Assembly: GCA_021295155.1 (NCBI GenBank)
Contig: JAJTJC010000035.1
Coordinates: forward strand, 248,001-312,000
Origin: Flavobacteriaceae bacterium D16
GTDB lineage: Bacteria; Bacteroidota; Bacteroidia; Flavobacteriales; Flavobacteriaceae
Direction: 5' to 3'
DNA length: 64,000 bases
The notes below the pieces were generated by a model. That model searched no databases. It saw only the letters and a program-made list of their open reading frames with translations, and was not told where the DNA came from. The position numbers and the translations under genes are program-made. How positions within the stretch are numbered: the stretch's first letter is position 1; each line of letters starts with the position of its first letter. Positions 26,598 to 35,748 of the stretch are shown piece after piece.

Positions 26598-27683
26598 TTA
26601 TTCACATCCCGAGCTAAAACCAGTGGCGTCAAATTTAGTCTGTACGGCTCCCTGCAGATTATTGTCCTGTACCTGAATAGCCAGGTTATTTTCTCCACTG
26701 CCATCCCGCTTCGGACTGCAGTATTCAAAAAGGTAGAAACTATTGGCTTGTTGGGAAACCCTAAGTGAAATAGCATTAAATGTGGTCTCCAGTTCTTCCT
26801 TGTTTCCTGCAAAGACACTAAAGGTCTTGCCAATATCTGTGAGTACATCAGTATCTATTTCGGCTCCAAGGCCGATGCTGAAAAAGGATATATTGGGATC
26901 TGCCCTATTTACCTTGTCCAATGCCGCAGATTCCGAATATCGGGACGCCTGATCGGTTCCATCGGTAAACAGTACCACAGAGGCGGCACTTATTAGATCT
27001 TCAGACTGTCCCTCCGAAAGCAGATCCTCTGCAAGCTCAGTTGATTTAATTACCGCTCCATATAGATCAGTTGAAGGGTCATTACTGATATCTGTGGTTA
27101 TACCATTGACTGAACTAATCAGCTCCTCTGTTGAATTGGTCAATGGATTAAGTAGATGCAGGACATCTTCTCCATCAAACCAGTAGATAGCCATATTGAA
27201 AGAAGCTGAGGGTACTACCGGCATTACATTCTCAATAAAACTGATAGAGGCCTGCTTTAATTCGTTCAGGCTACTGCTGAGAACACTGTTACTTAAATCC
27301 AGCACCAGAAGGGTATTGTTGCGGAACACCTGTGAGTTGGAAGAAATCCTTGCAAAGGATTCTGAAGCTGATATGGTATTAAAACACACGTCATTTCTAC
27401 CTTGTTCGTAAATGGTAAACTGAGATGCTTGAAGTCCGGAAACTGGATTACCTGCTTTATCAGATACTTTAAAAAGTATGGAAACCTTACCCGGTAGAGC
27501 AGTGAACTGTTCCTGAATCGATAGAATTAGCTCATTTTCACCGAGGTTGAGGCATTCGTCTACCGGCTGTCCCTTTCCCAGTCCATCTAAATTTATATTG
27601 AATTGAACATCATCATCCGCATTACTACAGGAAAATAACAGGAATACACACAGCGCAAGGCTTATGGAAAGAATAGATTTCAT
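26598..27683 (-). CDS. von Willebrand factor A domain lipoprotein
   Basis: The start is ATG at 27681-27683, giving 361 residues and a lipoprotein signal (SILSISLALCVFLLFSC, Cys19); an in-frame TTG at 27710 would add nine basic residues. A short beta-domain (about 45-105) precedes a VWA domain. That domain has an intact metal-ion-dependent adhesion site: LVLDLSNS (D-x-S-x-S, Asp129) and VLFTDGTDQ. FSIGLGAEID is the usual fifth strand. The C-terminus has two Cys (YCSP and SGCE) that may pair. Such proteins bind ligands at the cell surface or periplasm through a bound metal ion. It is a single gene with its own terminator. Confidence 0.88.
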   Translation of the reverse strand: MKSILSISLALCVFLLFSCSNADDDVQFNINLDGLGKGQPVDECLNLGENELILSIQEQFTALPGKVSILFKVSDKAGNPVSGLQASQFTIYEQGRNDVCFNTISASESFARISSNSQVFRNNTLLVLDLSNSVLSSSLNELKQASISFIENVMPVVPSASFNMAIYWFDGEDVLHLLNPLTNSTEELISSVNGITTDISNDPSTDLYGAVIKSTELAEDLLSEGQSEDLISAASVVLFTDGTDQASRYSESAALDKVNRADPNISFFSIGLGAEIDTDVLTDIGKTFSVFAGNKEELETTFNAISLRVSQQANSFYLFEYCSPKRDGSGENNLAIQVQDNNLQGAVQTKFDATGFSSGCE

Positions 27684-27824
27684 TTTCTTAGGTTTTCGTT
27701 TCTTCCTCAAGAACGCCCAAATTGTATTTTAAGTATGAGCATGAAAAACTTTATCCCGATTCAGGAAAACTATCTTCATTTTGTTGTAAATTGAAGGGAG
27801 GTAATCTCCAGTTAACTATCGACA

Positions 27825-28760
27825 ATGCGTATAAACATTTTCATGTCCATTCTTGTATTTGGTGCAACGCTGGGCACTCTTCATGGACAGAACAAAATTC
27901 TTTCAAAATTGGGCTATCCGCAGGATACCCGATTACTGATCATACATGCCGATGATCTGGGAGTCTCCCATTCGGAAAACATGGCCAGCATCAAAGCATT
28001 GGAAAAGGGAATTGTCAACTCTGCGAGCATCATGGTTCCCTGTCCCTGGTTTCCCGAAATTGCAGATTATGCCAGGGCAAATCCCAGTGCTGACCTTGGG
28101 TTACATCTAACCCTTAACAGCGAGTGGAATTTTTATAAATGGGGCCCTGTTTCCTCCCGGGATTCAGTTTCAAGCCTTTTGAATGAGGACGGGTATTTTT
28201 ATGCCTCCGTAGATAGCCTTATGGCCACAGGTAAGTCTGAAGAAGTGGAATGGGAACTTACGAGCCAGGTTAAGAAAGCACTGGATGTAGGAATAGACGT
28301 GACCCATCTGGATGCTCACATGGGGGCAGCCGCTAGCAAACCGGAATTTCTAGCTGCGTATATTCGTGTTGGACGTGCTTTTCAACTTCCCGTGTTATTG
28401 GATCAAAGGGTTTTTGAGATTGAAGATCCTGCTGTAAAAAACCTGATTGACGAGAACATGGTCATCGCAGATAACATTCTGTCTATGGGATCACAGGACT
28501 TTGAAAATGGTGCGGATGAATATTACCGGAAAACCATAAAGGAACTACCGGCAGGCCTTAACGTTCTGCTTATTCATCTTGCTTATGAGGACGAGGAAAT
28601 GAAAGCAATGACCTCAGGACATCCCTATTGGGCTGCAGACTGGAGACAGGCTGATTTCAATTTTTTCACAAGCGAAGCGTGCAGAAGACTTCTTGAACAG
28701 GAAAATATCGTCCTTATGAGCTGGCGCGAAATAAGAGATAAGATAATCAGGAATAACTAG
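27825..28760 (+). CDS. Exported ChbG/HpnK (YdjC) family carbohydrate deacetylase
   Basis: This 311-residue protein has a signal peptide (IFMSILVFGATLGTLHGQ). The YdjC/ChbG fold markers are LLIIHADDLGVSHSEN (metal-binding Asp43-Asp44), then NSASIMVPCPW, ADLGLHLTLNSEW, and THLDAHMGAA (metal-binding His). The family removes N-acetyl groups from chito-oligosaccharides, or from lipid-linked sugars. Most well-known members are cytoplasmic; the export signal here suggests action on periplasmic or external amino-sugars. It stands alone, about 100 bases before the molybdoenzyme operon and divergent from the VWA gene. Confidence 0.85.
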   Translation: MRINIFMSILVFGATLGTLHGQNKILSKLGYPQDTRLLIIHADDLGVSHSENMASIKALEKGIVNSASIMVPCPWFPEIADYARANPSADLGLHLTLNSEWNFYKWGPVSSRDSVSSLLNEDGYFYASVDSLMATGKSEEVEWELTSQVKKALDVGIDVTHLDAHMGAAASKPEFLAAYIRVGRAFQLPVLLDQRVFEIEDPAVKNLIDENMVIADNILSMGSQDFENGADEYYRKTIKELPAGLNVLLIHLAYEDEEMKAMTSGHPYWAADWRQADFNFFTSEACRRLLEQENIVLMSWREIRDKIIRNN

Positions 28761-28866
28761 GAAATTTAACATTAGATTTTCTTAAATATCTAAGATTTAG
28801 CGCATTTTTTTGATAATTTTAAAGAGAATCTCTGATTTAGCAACTTTCACCTAAAAAATAATAATT

Positions 28867-29328
28867 ATGCCAACTTATCAATTAACGGTCAACGGGGATT
28901 CACATTCTGTTGACGTCAGTGAAGATACCCCTTTGTTATGGGTATTGAGAGACCACCTCGATTTAGTGGGAACCAAATATGGCTGTGGTATTGCTCAATG
29001 TGGTACCTGTACCGTTCATGTGGATGGAGTAGCAGTGAGAAGTTGTGCCCTTACCGTGGCACAACTGGAAGGAAAATCAATAACCACAATTGAAGGGCTT
29101 TCGGAAGACGGATCCCATCCGGTACAGCAGGCCTGGAAAGAGGTCGATGTACCGCAATGCGGCTACTGTCAGTCAGGACAGATCATGACGGCAACTGCCT
29201 TTCTGGAGCAGAATCCAAACCCTAGTGAAGAGGAGATCAAAACGGCTATGAATGGCAATCTTTGCAGATGTGCATCATACAACAGAATTTACAGGGCTGT
29301 TGAATTGGCAGCAAATAAAATGAGTTAA
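28867..29328 (+). CDS. 2Fe-2S subunit of a molybdopterin oxidoreductase (IorA/xanthine-oxidase type)
   Basis: This 153-residue protein has the two [2Fe-2S] domains of the xanthine oxidase family. The plant-ferredoxin-type cluster uses CGIAQCGTC and a later Cys (Cys40, 45, 48, 60). The helical domain uses CGYC and CRC (Cys98, 101, 133, 135). It has no signal sequence, while its partner has a Tat signal, so it is probably exported as a folded complex with that partner. It passes electrons from the molybdenum site to an unknown acceptor. First gene of a nine-gene operon; a 20-base gap precedes the large subunit. Confidence 0.93.
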   Translation: MPTYQLTVNGDSHSVDVSEDTPLLWVLRDHLDLVGTKYGCGIAQCGTCTVHVDGVAVRSCALTVAQLEGKSITTIEGLSEDGSHPVQQAWKEVDVPQCGYCQSGQIMTATAFLEQNPNPSEEEIKTAMNGNLCRCASYNRIYRAVELAANKMS

Positions 29329-29348
29329 ACCAGTTAAAAATAAGAACA

Positions 29349-31580
29349 ATGGCAAATCAAAAACCTTCTTTATCATTTAGCAGAAGAGCATTCATGCGCA
29401 CCAGTTCTTTGGCCGGTGGCGGCCTTTTAATTGGATTTAATCTTTTCCAGGCATGTAAACCTGAAGCAAAAGCACCAATAGATCTTGCATCTCTGGATTA
29501 TAATGATTTCAATGCCTTTATAAAAATCGCAGAAAATGGGGCAGTAACCATATTTTCTCCAAACCCGGAAATTGGCCAGGGGGTTAAAACCTCAATGCCG
29601 ATGATTATTGCAGATGAGTTGGACGTAGCCTGGGATATGGTCCATGTGGAGCAGGGCATTTTAGATACTGAAAATTATACCCGACAGGTAGCTGGTGGAA
29701 GCCAATCCATAAGATTGGGATGGGAACCACTAAGGCAAACCGGAGCAACTGCCAGACAAATGCTGGTCAATGCAGCAGCAGTAAGATGGGGCGTAGATCC
29801 CTCCGAGTGTACAACAAGCGAAGGGGTAATTACCAGCCCTTCAGGTGAAACGCTTGGGTACGGAGAGGTGGTTAACGAAGCCGCTCAATTGGAAGTGCCT
29901 GAAGAGGTAAAACTCAAAGAATTGAAGGATTTTACCATTATTGGTACGGATGCCCGTAATGTGGATATCGATGAGATAATCACAGGGAAACCTTTGTTTG
30001 GACTTGATTATAAAGTGGATGGGATGGTCTATGCCGCTGTGGTCAGGCCTCCTGCCTTTGGTCAAAAACTAAAATCGTTCAATGCAGATAAGGCCAGGTC
30101 AATGCCTGGAGTTATAGAGGTTATTACTATTGGAGAAAAGGCAAGAAAATTAATCGGTGAAAATCCAGGGGTTGCGGCCATTCTCGGCACTAGCGACAAA
30201 GTCGTGGTTATCGCCGAGACTACCTGGCAGGCCATGAAGGCCAAAGATGCCGTTGAGGCAGAATGGGAAGAGGCTTCCAAACTCGAAAGTTCTGAGGAAC
30301 ACGACGATATTTTAACAGGCTTGCTCGATGGGAATAAATTTAATACCCTTCGCTCCGACGGAAATATCAAAAAGGCCTTTGCAGAAGCTGATGAAATTTT
30401 GGAACGGACGTATGAATCGCCTTTCCTTCCGCATAACTGTATGGAACCCATGAATTTCTTTGCAGATGTCAGTGACACCAAGGTTCATTTGGTAGGACCT
30501 GTTCAGACACCCGAGTGGAAAGCTGGAGCGGTTGCACAGATGTTAGGAAGGGAACCAGCAGAAATCTTATTGGAAATGACCCGTCAGGGTGGTGGTTTTG
30601 GACGAAGACTTTATGGCGACTTTGTTTTGGAGGTAGCAGAAATTGCCGATTCCATACGCAAGCCTGTAAAAGTAGTATACACAAGAGATGATGATATGGC
30701 CGATGGTATTTACCGCATGGCCATTAAATATAGAATTAAGGCTGGGGTAAAAGACGGTAAGGTTACCGCCTATCATCTAAAGGAAGCGGCCGTTAACTCC
30801 AATATGTACGGGTTGATACCCAACTTTTTCCCTGCGGGAGCCATTGAGAATTATCAGGTAGATGTTGCCAAATACGACTCCAATATTACCACAGGAGCGT
30901 GGAGAGCACCTTACACTAATTTCCTGGCTTATGCAGAGCAAAGTTTCTTTGACGAACTGGCCGAAATGATGGAGGTAGATCGAGTTCAAATGCGAATAGA
31001 TCTCCTGCAAAAGGTAAAGGGAACCACTGACGACAGAATCCAGTATTCTCCTGAGCGAATGGAGAAGGTAATCAATGCTGCCGTGGAAAAATCAGGATGG
31101 GGAAAACAACCCGATGGGGTTTACCAGGGGTTTGCAAATTACTATTGCCATAACAGCCATGTGGCCGAAGTTGCCGATGTGGTTATTGAAGATGGCAGCC
31201 CGGTGGTTAAAAAAGTTACCTGTGTGGTAGATTGTGGTATTGTGATTAACCCGCTGGGTGCCAAGAATCAGGCCGAAGGTGGTGTAATTGACGGTATTGG
31301 TCATGCTATGTTCGGAGAACTGGCTTTTGAGGATGGACGACCGACTTCCACAAATTTTAATCGTTACCGGCTCATTGGTATGAAGGAGGCTCCTACAGTT
31401 GAAGTACACTTTATGGAAAATGACTATTCGCCTACCGGATTAGGTGAACCTACACTTCCTCCCGCAGGAGGTGCTGTAGCCAATGCCTTTAAAGCAGCTA
31501 CCGGTAATCGTATATACAAACAACCTTTTAGTAAATTCCCGGAATTGCTGAAAGTTCCAGAAAAGGAAATATTAGGATAA
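29349..31580 (+). CDS. Molybdopterin-binding large subunit (IorB-like), Tat-exported
   Basis: This 743-residue protein starts with a twin-arginine signal (SRRAFMRTSSLAGGGLLIGF, Arg12-Arg13) that ends in LFQAC, so Cys36 may be lipidated. The first domain carries PNPEIGQGVKTSMPM and VAGGSQSIRLGW. Molybdopterin-binding stretches of the family follow (RQGGGFGRRLYGDF, GAWRAPYTN). The C-terminal LGEPTLPPAGGAVANA contains the Glu expected to be the catalytic base. The single-chain layout and partner resemble isoquinoline 1-oxidoreductase and related aldehyde dehydrogenases. It hydroxylates a heterocycle or oxidises an aldehyde in the periplasm; the substrate cannot be read from sequence. Cofactor genes follow directly. 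Confidence 0.92.
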   Translation: MANQKPSLSFSRRAFMRTSSLAGGGLLIGFNLFQACKPEAKAPIDLASLDYNDFNAFIKIAENGAVTIFSPNPEIGQGVKTSMPMIIADELDVAWDMVHVEQGILDTENYTRQVAGGSQSIRLGWEPLRQTGATARQMLVNAAAVRWGVDPSECTTSEGVITSPSGETLGYGEVVNEAAQLEVPEEVKLKELKDFTIIGTDARNVDIDEIITGKPLFGLDYKVDGMVYAAVVRPPAFGQKLKSFNADKARSMPGVIEVITIGEKARKLIGENPGVAAILGTSDKVVVIAETTWQAMKAKDAVEAEWEEASKLESSEEHDDILTGLLDGNKFNTLRSDGNIKKAFAEADEILERTYESPFLPHNCMEPMNFFADVSDTKVHLVGPVQTPEWKAGAVAQMLGREPAEILLEMTRQGGGFGRRLYGDFVLEVAEIADSIRKPVKVVYTRDDDMADGIYRMAIKYRIKAGVKDGKVTAYHLKEAAVNSNMYGLIPNFFPAGAIENYQVDVAKYDSNITTGAWRAPYTNFLAYAEQSFFDELAEMMEVDRVQMRIDLLQKVKGTTDDRIQYSPERMEKVINAAVEKSGWGKQPDGVYQGFANYYCHNSHVAEVADVVIEDGSPVVKKVTCVVDCGIVINPLGAKNQAEGGVIDGIGHAMFGELAFEDGRPTSTNFNRYRLIGMKEAPTVEVHFMENDYSPTGLGEPTLPPAGGAVANAFKAATGNRIYKQPFSKFPELLKVPEKEILG

Positions 31581-31826
31581 ATGACGATTTTACTATTCGG
31601 AATAACCAAGGACATTGTAGGTCAACCTACTTTGTCCTTGTCTCATTCTGAGGCTCAAGGCCTTCATACTGCTGGTGAACTAAAATCCTTTCTAAAGGAT
31701 AATTTTCCGGAAATGAAGAATTTAAGTTCTTTAGCAATTGCAGTCAATAGTGAGTATGCACAAGATGATTATCCTATTCAGGAAAAAGATGAAATTGCTA
31801 TTATTCCGCCGGTTAGTGGTGGATAA
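31581..31826 (+). CDS. moaD: MoaD-like sulfur carrier (small subunit of molybdopterin synthase)
   Basis: The protein has 81 residues with a ubiquitin-like fold: TILLFGITKDIVG at the start, a variable middle, then EKDEIAIIPPVSGG ending in the Gly-Gly tail. That tail is adenylated by MoeB and then thiocarboxylated to deliver sulfur to molybdopterin. It starts on the base after the large-subunit stop (TAA ATG), so translation is probably coupled. MoaE, its partner, is not in the window. Confidence 0.92.
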   Translation: MTILLFGITKDIVGQPTLSLSHSEAQGLHTAGELKSFLKDNFPEMKNLSSLAIAVNSEYAQDDYPIQEKDEIAIIPPVSGG

Positions 31827-31839
31827 CGAATGATATATA

Positions 31840-32823
31840 ATGTTAATTGACAATCATAACAGAGTAATTAATTACCTGCGTCTGGCGGTTACAGATCGCT
31901 GCAACCTGCGATGTAATTACTGTATGCCATCGGAAGGCATTGACTTTGCCAAAAGGGAAGAACTGCTAAGCATTGAAGAACTTAAGGAGGTAGGCAGAAC
32001 GCTAACCAGAATGGGAATCGACAAGATTCGTATTACCGGAGGCGAGCCCTTCGTAAGAAAGGATCTGATGGATCTGCTCCGAACACTGGCTGAAATTGAA
32101 TCCCTGAAGGACATATCAGTTACTACCAATGCTACCCTTATTGGACCTTATATTGATGAACTTAAGGCGCTTGGTATTAAAAATGTCAATGTAAGCATGG
32201 ATGCCATTAATCGGGATACTTTTGAGCGTATTACCAGAAGGGACGCCTATGATACCGTACACAATAACCTCATAAGATTGATTAATGAGGGGTTTAATGT
32301 TAGGATCAATTTTATAGTTCTTGAGGGACAGAATGTACAGGATATTTTACCTATTCTTGAATTACAAAGGCGATATGATGTTTCTGTGCGCTTCCTGGAA
32401 GAAATGCCTTTTAATGGAGGAACCAAAGGCTTCCAAAGCCTGAAATGGAACTATAAAGGAATCCTGGACTATATTAAAGAGAATTATCCGGACGTAGAAA
32501 AACTGGTCGATCCCCCGGCCTCAACCTCCCTGAACTATAAAATTCCTGGGCATAAAGGAAGTTTCGGTATAATACCCTCATTTAGTCGCACCTTCTGCGG
32601 TAGTTGCAATCGTTTACGGATAACTGCCACTGGTGATGTAATTACCTGCCTTTATGGAAAACCCAAAATGAACCTCAGGGCATTTTTACGTCAACCTGAT
32701 GTAGAAGGAGATATGGAGACCGCTATTCGGGACGTAATCGGTGCAAGGGCTAAAACCGGGCATGATGCCCAACAAGAATACAGCAAGGTATTTTCCAATT
32801 CCATGACCTCCATTGGGGGCTAA
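31840..32823 (+). CDS. moaA: GTP 3',8-cyclase (radical SAM)
   Basis: This 327-residue protein contains the radical-SAM cluster site CNLRCNYC (Cys21, 25, 28), RITGGEPFVRKDL, and the second 4Fe-4S site in FCGSCNRLRITATGDVITC (split CxxC and a later Cys). It ends in Gly-Gly, which in MoaA inserts into the active site. It turns GTP into (8S)-3',8-cyclo-7,8-dihydroguanosine triphosphate, the first step of molybdenum cofactor synthesis. It lies 13 bases after moaD. MoaC, needed for the next step, must be encoded elsewhere. Confidence 0.96.
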   Translation: MLIDNHNRVINYLRLAVTDRCNLRCNYCMPSEGIDFAKREELLSIEELKEVGRTLTRMGIDKIRITGGEPFVRKDLMDLLRTLAEIESLKDISVTTNATLIGPYIDELKALGIKNVNVSMDAINRDTFERITRRDAYDTVHNNLIRLINEGFNVRINFIVLEGQNVQDILPILELQRRYDVSVRFLEEMPFNGGTKGFQSLKWNYKGILDYIKENYPDVEKLVDPPASTSLNYKIPGHKGSFGIIPSFSRTFCGSCNRLRITATGDVITCLYGKPKMNLRAFLRQPDVEGDMETAIRDVIGARAKTGHDAQQEYSKVFSNSMTSIGG

Positions 32824-32837
32824 ATCTTTTTACAATC

Positions 32838-33449
32838 ATGGAGAAGAAATCCAATACAATGATACCACCACTTTACGGTTTAGTATTAGCCGGAGGTAAG
32901 AGCACCCGAATGGGTCAGGATAAACGGTTATTGCACTATCATGGAATACCTCAGGCAGACTATCTGTATTCCCTGTTGGAAGCCCTCTGCGATAAGACAT
33001 TTATGAGCCTAAGGACCGATCAGGATCATACAAGCGCAATCAAGGATAGCGCCATCCTGGACGAGGATATTTATCGCGGTCCCTTTAATGGGATTTTAAG
33101 TGCGCACAACAGTTATCCAAATGCAGCATGGCTGGTATTAGCCTGTGATTTACCCCTGATTGATAAAGACAGCCTTAGTCAACTAATTGATGCCCGGGAT
33201 TCTGAGGCCGTTGCTACAGCCATGGCTACCCAAAAAAGCGGGCTTCCCGAACCGCTGGTGGCTATCTGGGAACCCAAAGGACTCATTAAAGCGATTGATT
33301 ATCTGAAAACAGCAGAAAGCAGCTGTCCACGAAAATTTCTGATCCGTAATAATTGCAAAATGGTAATCCCGGAGAAAGACCAGGTTTTATTAAATGCTAA
33401 TAATCCTGAAGAGTATAAAGAGGCCTTAACCATAATCCAGTCGATTTGA
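32838..33449 (+). CDS. mobA: MobA-like molybdenum cofactor guanylyltransferase
   Basis: This 203-residue nucleotidyltransferase has GLVLAGGKSTRMGQDKRLL, the signature loop that binds the nucleotide. ILDEDIYRGPFNGILSAHN and WLVLACDLPLIDKDSL (metal-binding Asp), then SGLPEPLVAIW, match MobA rather than MocA. It attaches GMP to molybdenum cofactor. The operon also has a second, MocA-like transferase at 36748, so the organism may make both the guanine and the cytosine dinucleotide cofactor. The start at ATG 32838 has a second ATG 8 codons later that could also serve. Its stop overlaps the next start by 4 bases. Confidence 0.85.
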   Translation: MEKKSNTMIPPLYGLVLAGGKSTRMGQDKRLLHYHGIPQADYLYSLLEALCDKTFMSLRTDQDHTSAIKDSAILDEDIYRGPFNGILSAHNSYPNAAWLVLACDLPLIDKDSLSQLIDARDSEAVATAMATQKSGLPEPLVAIWEPKGLIKAIDYLKTAESSCPRKFLIRNNCKMVIPEKDQVLLNANNPEEYKEALTIIQSI

Positions 33450-34519
33450 TAACTAACAGGTACATAAGGCAGGAACAACTCCTTGAATTTGGCCCTCGCG
33501 CACAGAAAAAATTGCAAAATGCAGCTGTTCTCGTAGTGGGTCTTGGCGGATTAGGTATCCCTGTATTACAATATTTGAATGCCATGGGAATTGGCCGTCT
33601 TGGACTTGTGGATAATGATACCGTGGACTTAACAAACTTGCATAGGCAGGTGCTGTATAATGAAGCAGATGTTGAGGAATCGAAATTATCCCTTTGTTTG
33701 ACCAAACTTCGTGCACAAAATAGTCAGACTGTACTGGATGTTCATGAAACCTACCTGAACAGGGAAAATGCCCTGGATATCATAGCGAATTACAATATGG
33801 TAGTGGACGCCTCTGATAATTTCCCAACACGTTACCTGATAAATGATGCTTGTGTAATGCTGGACAAGCCTTTTGTTTATGGAGCACTTCATGGCTTTGA
33901 AGGCCAGGTTTCTGTGTTTAATTATAAGAATGGACCTACCTACCGCTGCCTTTTCCCTGTTATGCCTGGAAAATCCGAGGTCCCTAGTTGTGATGAAAAT
34001 GGTGTGCTTGGTGTCCTTCCCGGAATCGTAGGTAATTTCCAGGCACTGGAAGCAGTTAAGGCTATTACGGAGATTGGGGAAGTGTTGTCTGGGCAGTTAC
34101 TCCTGTACAATGGTTTAAACGCAAGCATACATAAGATGCGTTTCCCCGTGAATCCAAAAGAAAGAGCAATCAACGCACTTAAAGATTCCTATAGCGTTCC
34201 TTGCTGCACTCCAGATTTGGAGATTGATGCCTTGAAACTCCCTGAATTGCTCAAATCTGAGCGGAACTATAATCTTATTGACGTCAGGAACCCCAATGAA
34301 TTTGCCGAAGACCACCTCGAGGCATCAGACAATATTCCACTGGAAAAATTGAATAAAGAGGACTTGTTCTTAAATGCCGATAAAGTATTCCTGATCTGTC
34401 AGAGTGGAGTTCGAAGCCTGCAGGCCAGAGATATATTGCAAAAGCGTTTTCCAGAGGGAACTTTTATAAATGTAGGTGGAGGGCTTAACCGGATTCGTGC
34501 CTCCAAACTGTTAGTATAA
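33446..34519 (+). CDS. moeB: MoeB/ThiF adenylyltransferase fused to a rhodanese domain
   Basis: The start is TTG 33446, overlapping the mobA stop as TTGA. Residues about 5-245 form the E1-like domain: VVGLGGLGIPVLQYLNAMG (ATP loop), LVDNDTVDLTNLHRQVLY, DASDNFPTRYLIND, VPSCDENGVLGVLPGIVG. Residues about 265-357 are a rhodanese domain with LIDVRNPNEF and the active Cys in LICQSGVRS. It activates the MoaD Gly-Gly tail and may also supply sulfur. The zinc site is atypical: the first Cys of the usual CxxC is Thr165 (TYRC, Cys168), and the second pair is a contiguous Cys-Cys (VPCCTPD). Fusion with rhodanese is common in MOCS3-like proteins. Confidence 0.9.
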   Translation: MITNRYIRQEQLLEFGPRAQKKLQNAAVLVVGLGGLGIPVLQYLNAMGIGRLGLVDNDTVDLTNLHRQVLYNEADVEESKLSLCLTKLRAQNSQTVLDVHETYLNRENALDIIANYNMVVDASDNFPTRYLINDACVMLDKPFVYGALHGFEGQVSVFNYKNGPTYRCLFPVMPGKSEVPSCDENGVLGVLPGIVGNFQALEAVKAITEIGEVLSGQLLLYNGLNASIHKMRFPVNPKERAINALKDSYSVPCCTPDLEIDALKLPELLKSERNYNLIDVRNPNEFAEDHLEASDNIPLEKLNKEDLFLNADKVFLICQSGVRSLQARDILQKRFPEGTFINVGGGLNRIRASKLLV

Positions 34520-34539
34520 TTAAATAGGGTACACCCACA

Positions 34540-35748
34540 ATGATTCATTACAGCGAAGCCTTAGAAAGTGTATTGCAGCATACCCGAAACTATGGTGTGG
34601 AACAAATACCATTGAAAAAGGCTGTTGGTCGGATATTGGCCGAAGAAATTAAGGCAGACAGGGACTTTCCTCCCTATAATAGGGCTACTAAAGACGGTAT
34701 TACCTTGAATTACAGCGCTTTTGAAAATGGCAGAAAAGCATTTGAAATTACCGGTGTTCTAGCAGCTGGAACAGCTGCATCAGTTTTAAAAGATCAGCAA
34801 AGCTGTATGGAAATAATGACCGGCGCTGTAGTCCCGTATGACGCCGATACTGTGGTCATGTACGAACATCTTGAACTGGAAAAAGGGATCGCAACCTTAA
34901 AATCATTACCCGTTAAAGGACAAAATATACATCCCCGTGGAAGTGATACAAAGAAGGGTGATGTTATATTGGAAGCAAATACCCGAATTACGCCGGCTGT
35001 CGTTGGTGTACTGGCCTCAGTTGGAGTGGCGCAAGTTCCTGTAAAAAAATTACCGAGGGTAGCTGTAATATCCACGGGTAATGAATTAGTTGATGTTGAT
35101 AAAATTCCTCAGGCTCATCAAATCAGAAGATCCAATACCTATTCATTACATGCAGCACTTTTAAGGGAAGGAATAGAGCCCATGATGCTTCACCTTCAGG
35201 ACGACAAAGATATCATCCGACAAAACCTGGACTATGTAGTCGATGAGATGGACGTTGTTTTGCTTAGTGGAGGTGTATCCAAGGGGAAATTTGATTTTAT
35301 ACCTGTGGTTTTAGAGGAAATTGGAATTGAAAAAGGATTTCATGGCGTAAGGCAACGGCCTGGGAAACCGTTTTGGTACGGTAGCCACCCTAAAAAGGAT
35401 ACTTTGGTTTTTTCATTTCCTGGAAACCCGGTTTCTACCTATGCCAATTACCACCTTTATTTTAAGCCCTGGTTACAAAAAAGTATGGGCGTTGCCCCGT
35501 TAAAGCAGACGGTAATGATTGATCAGGATATTCGGAATTCTACCCCACTTACCCTGTTTATGCAAGTTTCTTTAAACTGGGAAGATGCTCATCTCAAGGC
35601 TGTCTTAGTCAACACCAATGGGTCTGGTGATCTGGTGTCGCTTGCTAAATCGGATGGATTAATACAACTGGAACCAAAAGCTGAAAGCTATTCACGGGGT
35701 GATATAGTACCCTTCTATCCCATTAAAGACTTGACCTATGACACATGA
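34540..35748 (+). CDS. moeA: Molybdopterin molybdenumtransferase
   Basis: The 402-residue protein has the MoeA layout. Early DFPPYNRATKDGITLNY is the conserved loop of domain 1 (usually P-x-x-S/A-x-M-D-G-Y-A; here T-K-D-G-I). GTAASVLKDQQSCMEIMTGAVVPYDADTVVMYE, given here in outline, is the G-x-A/xxxMTGAxxP region. VAVISTGNELVD opens the MogA-like domain, followed by VVLLSGGVSKGKFDFI and FSFPGNPVSTYAN. It inserts molybdate into adenylated molybdopterin. A mog gene is absent here. It ends 11 bases inside the xdhC start. Confidence 0.94.
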   Translation: MIHYSEALESVLQHTRNYGVEQIPLKKAVGRILAEEIKADRDFPPYNRATKDGITLNYSAFENGRKAFEITGVLAAGTAASVLKDQQSCMEIMTGAVVPYDADTVVMYEHLELEKGIATLKSLPVKGQNIHPRGSDTKKGDVILEANTRITPAVVGVLASVGVAQVPVKKLPRVAVISTGNELVDVDKIPQAHQIRRSNTYSLHAALLREGIEPMMLHLQDDKDIIRQNLDYVVDEMDVVLLSGGVSKGKFDFIPVVLEEIGIEKGFHGVRQRPGKPFWYGSHPKKDTLVFSFPGNPVSTYANYHLYFKPWLQKSMGVAPLKQTVMIDQDIRNSTPLTLFMQVSLNWEDAHLKAVLVNTNGSGDLVSLAKSDGLIQLEPKAESYSRGDIVPFYPIKDLTYDT

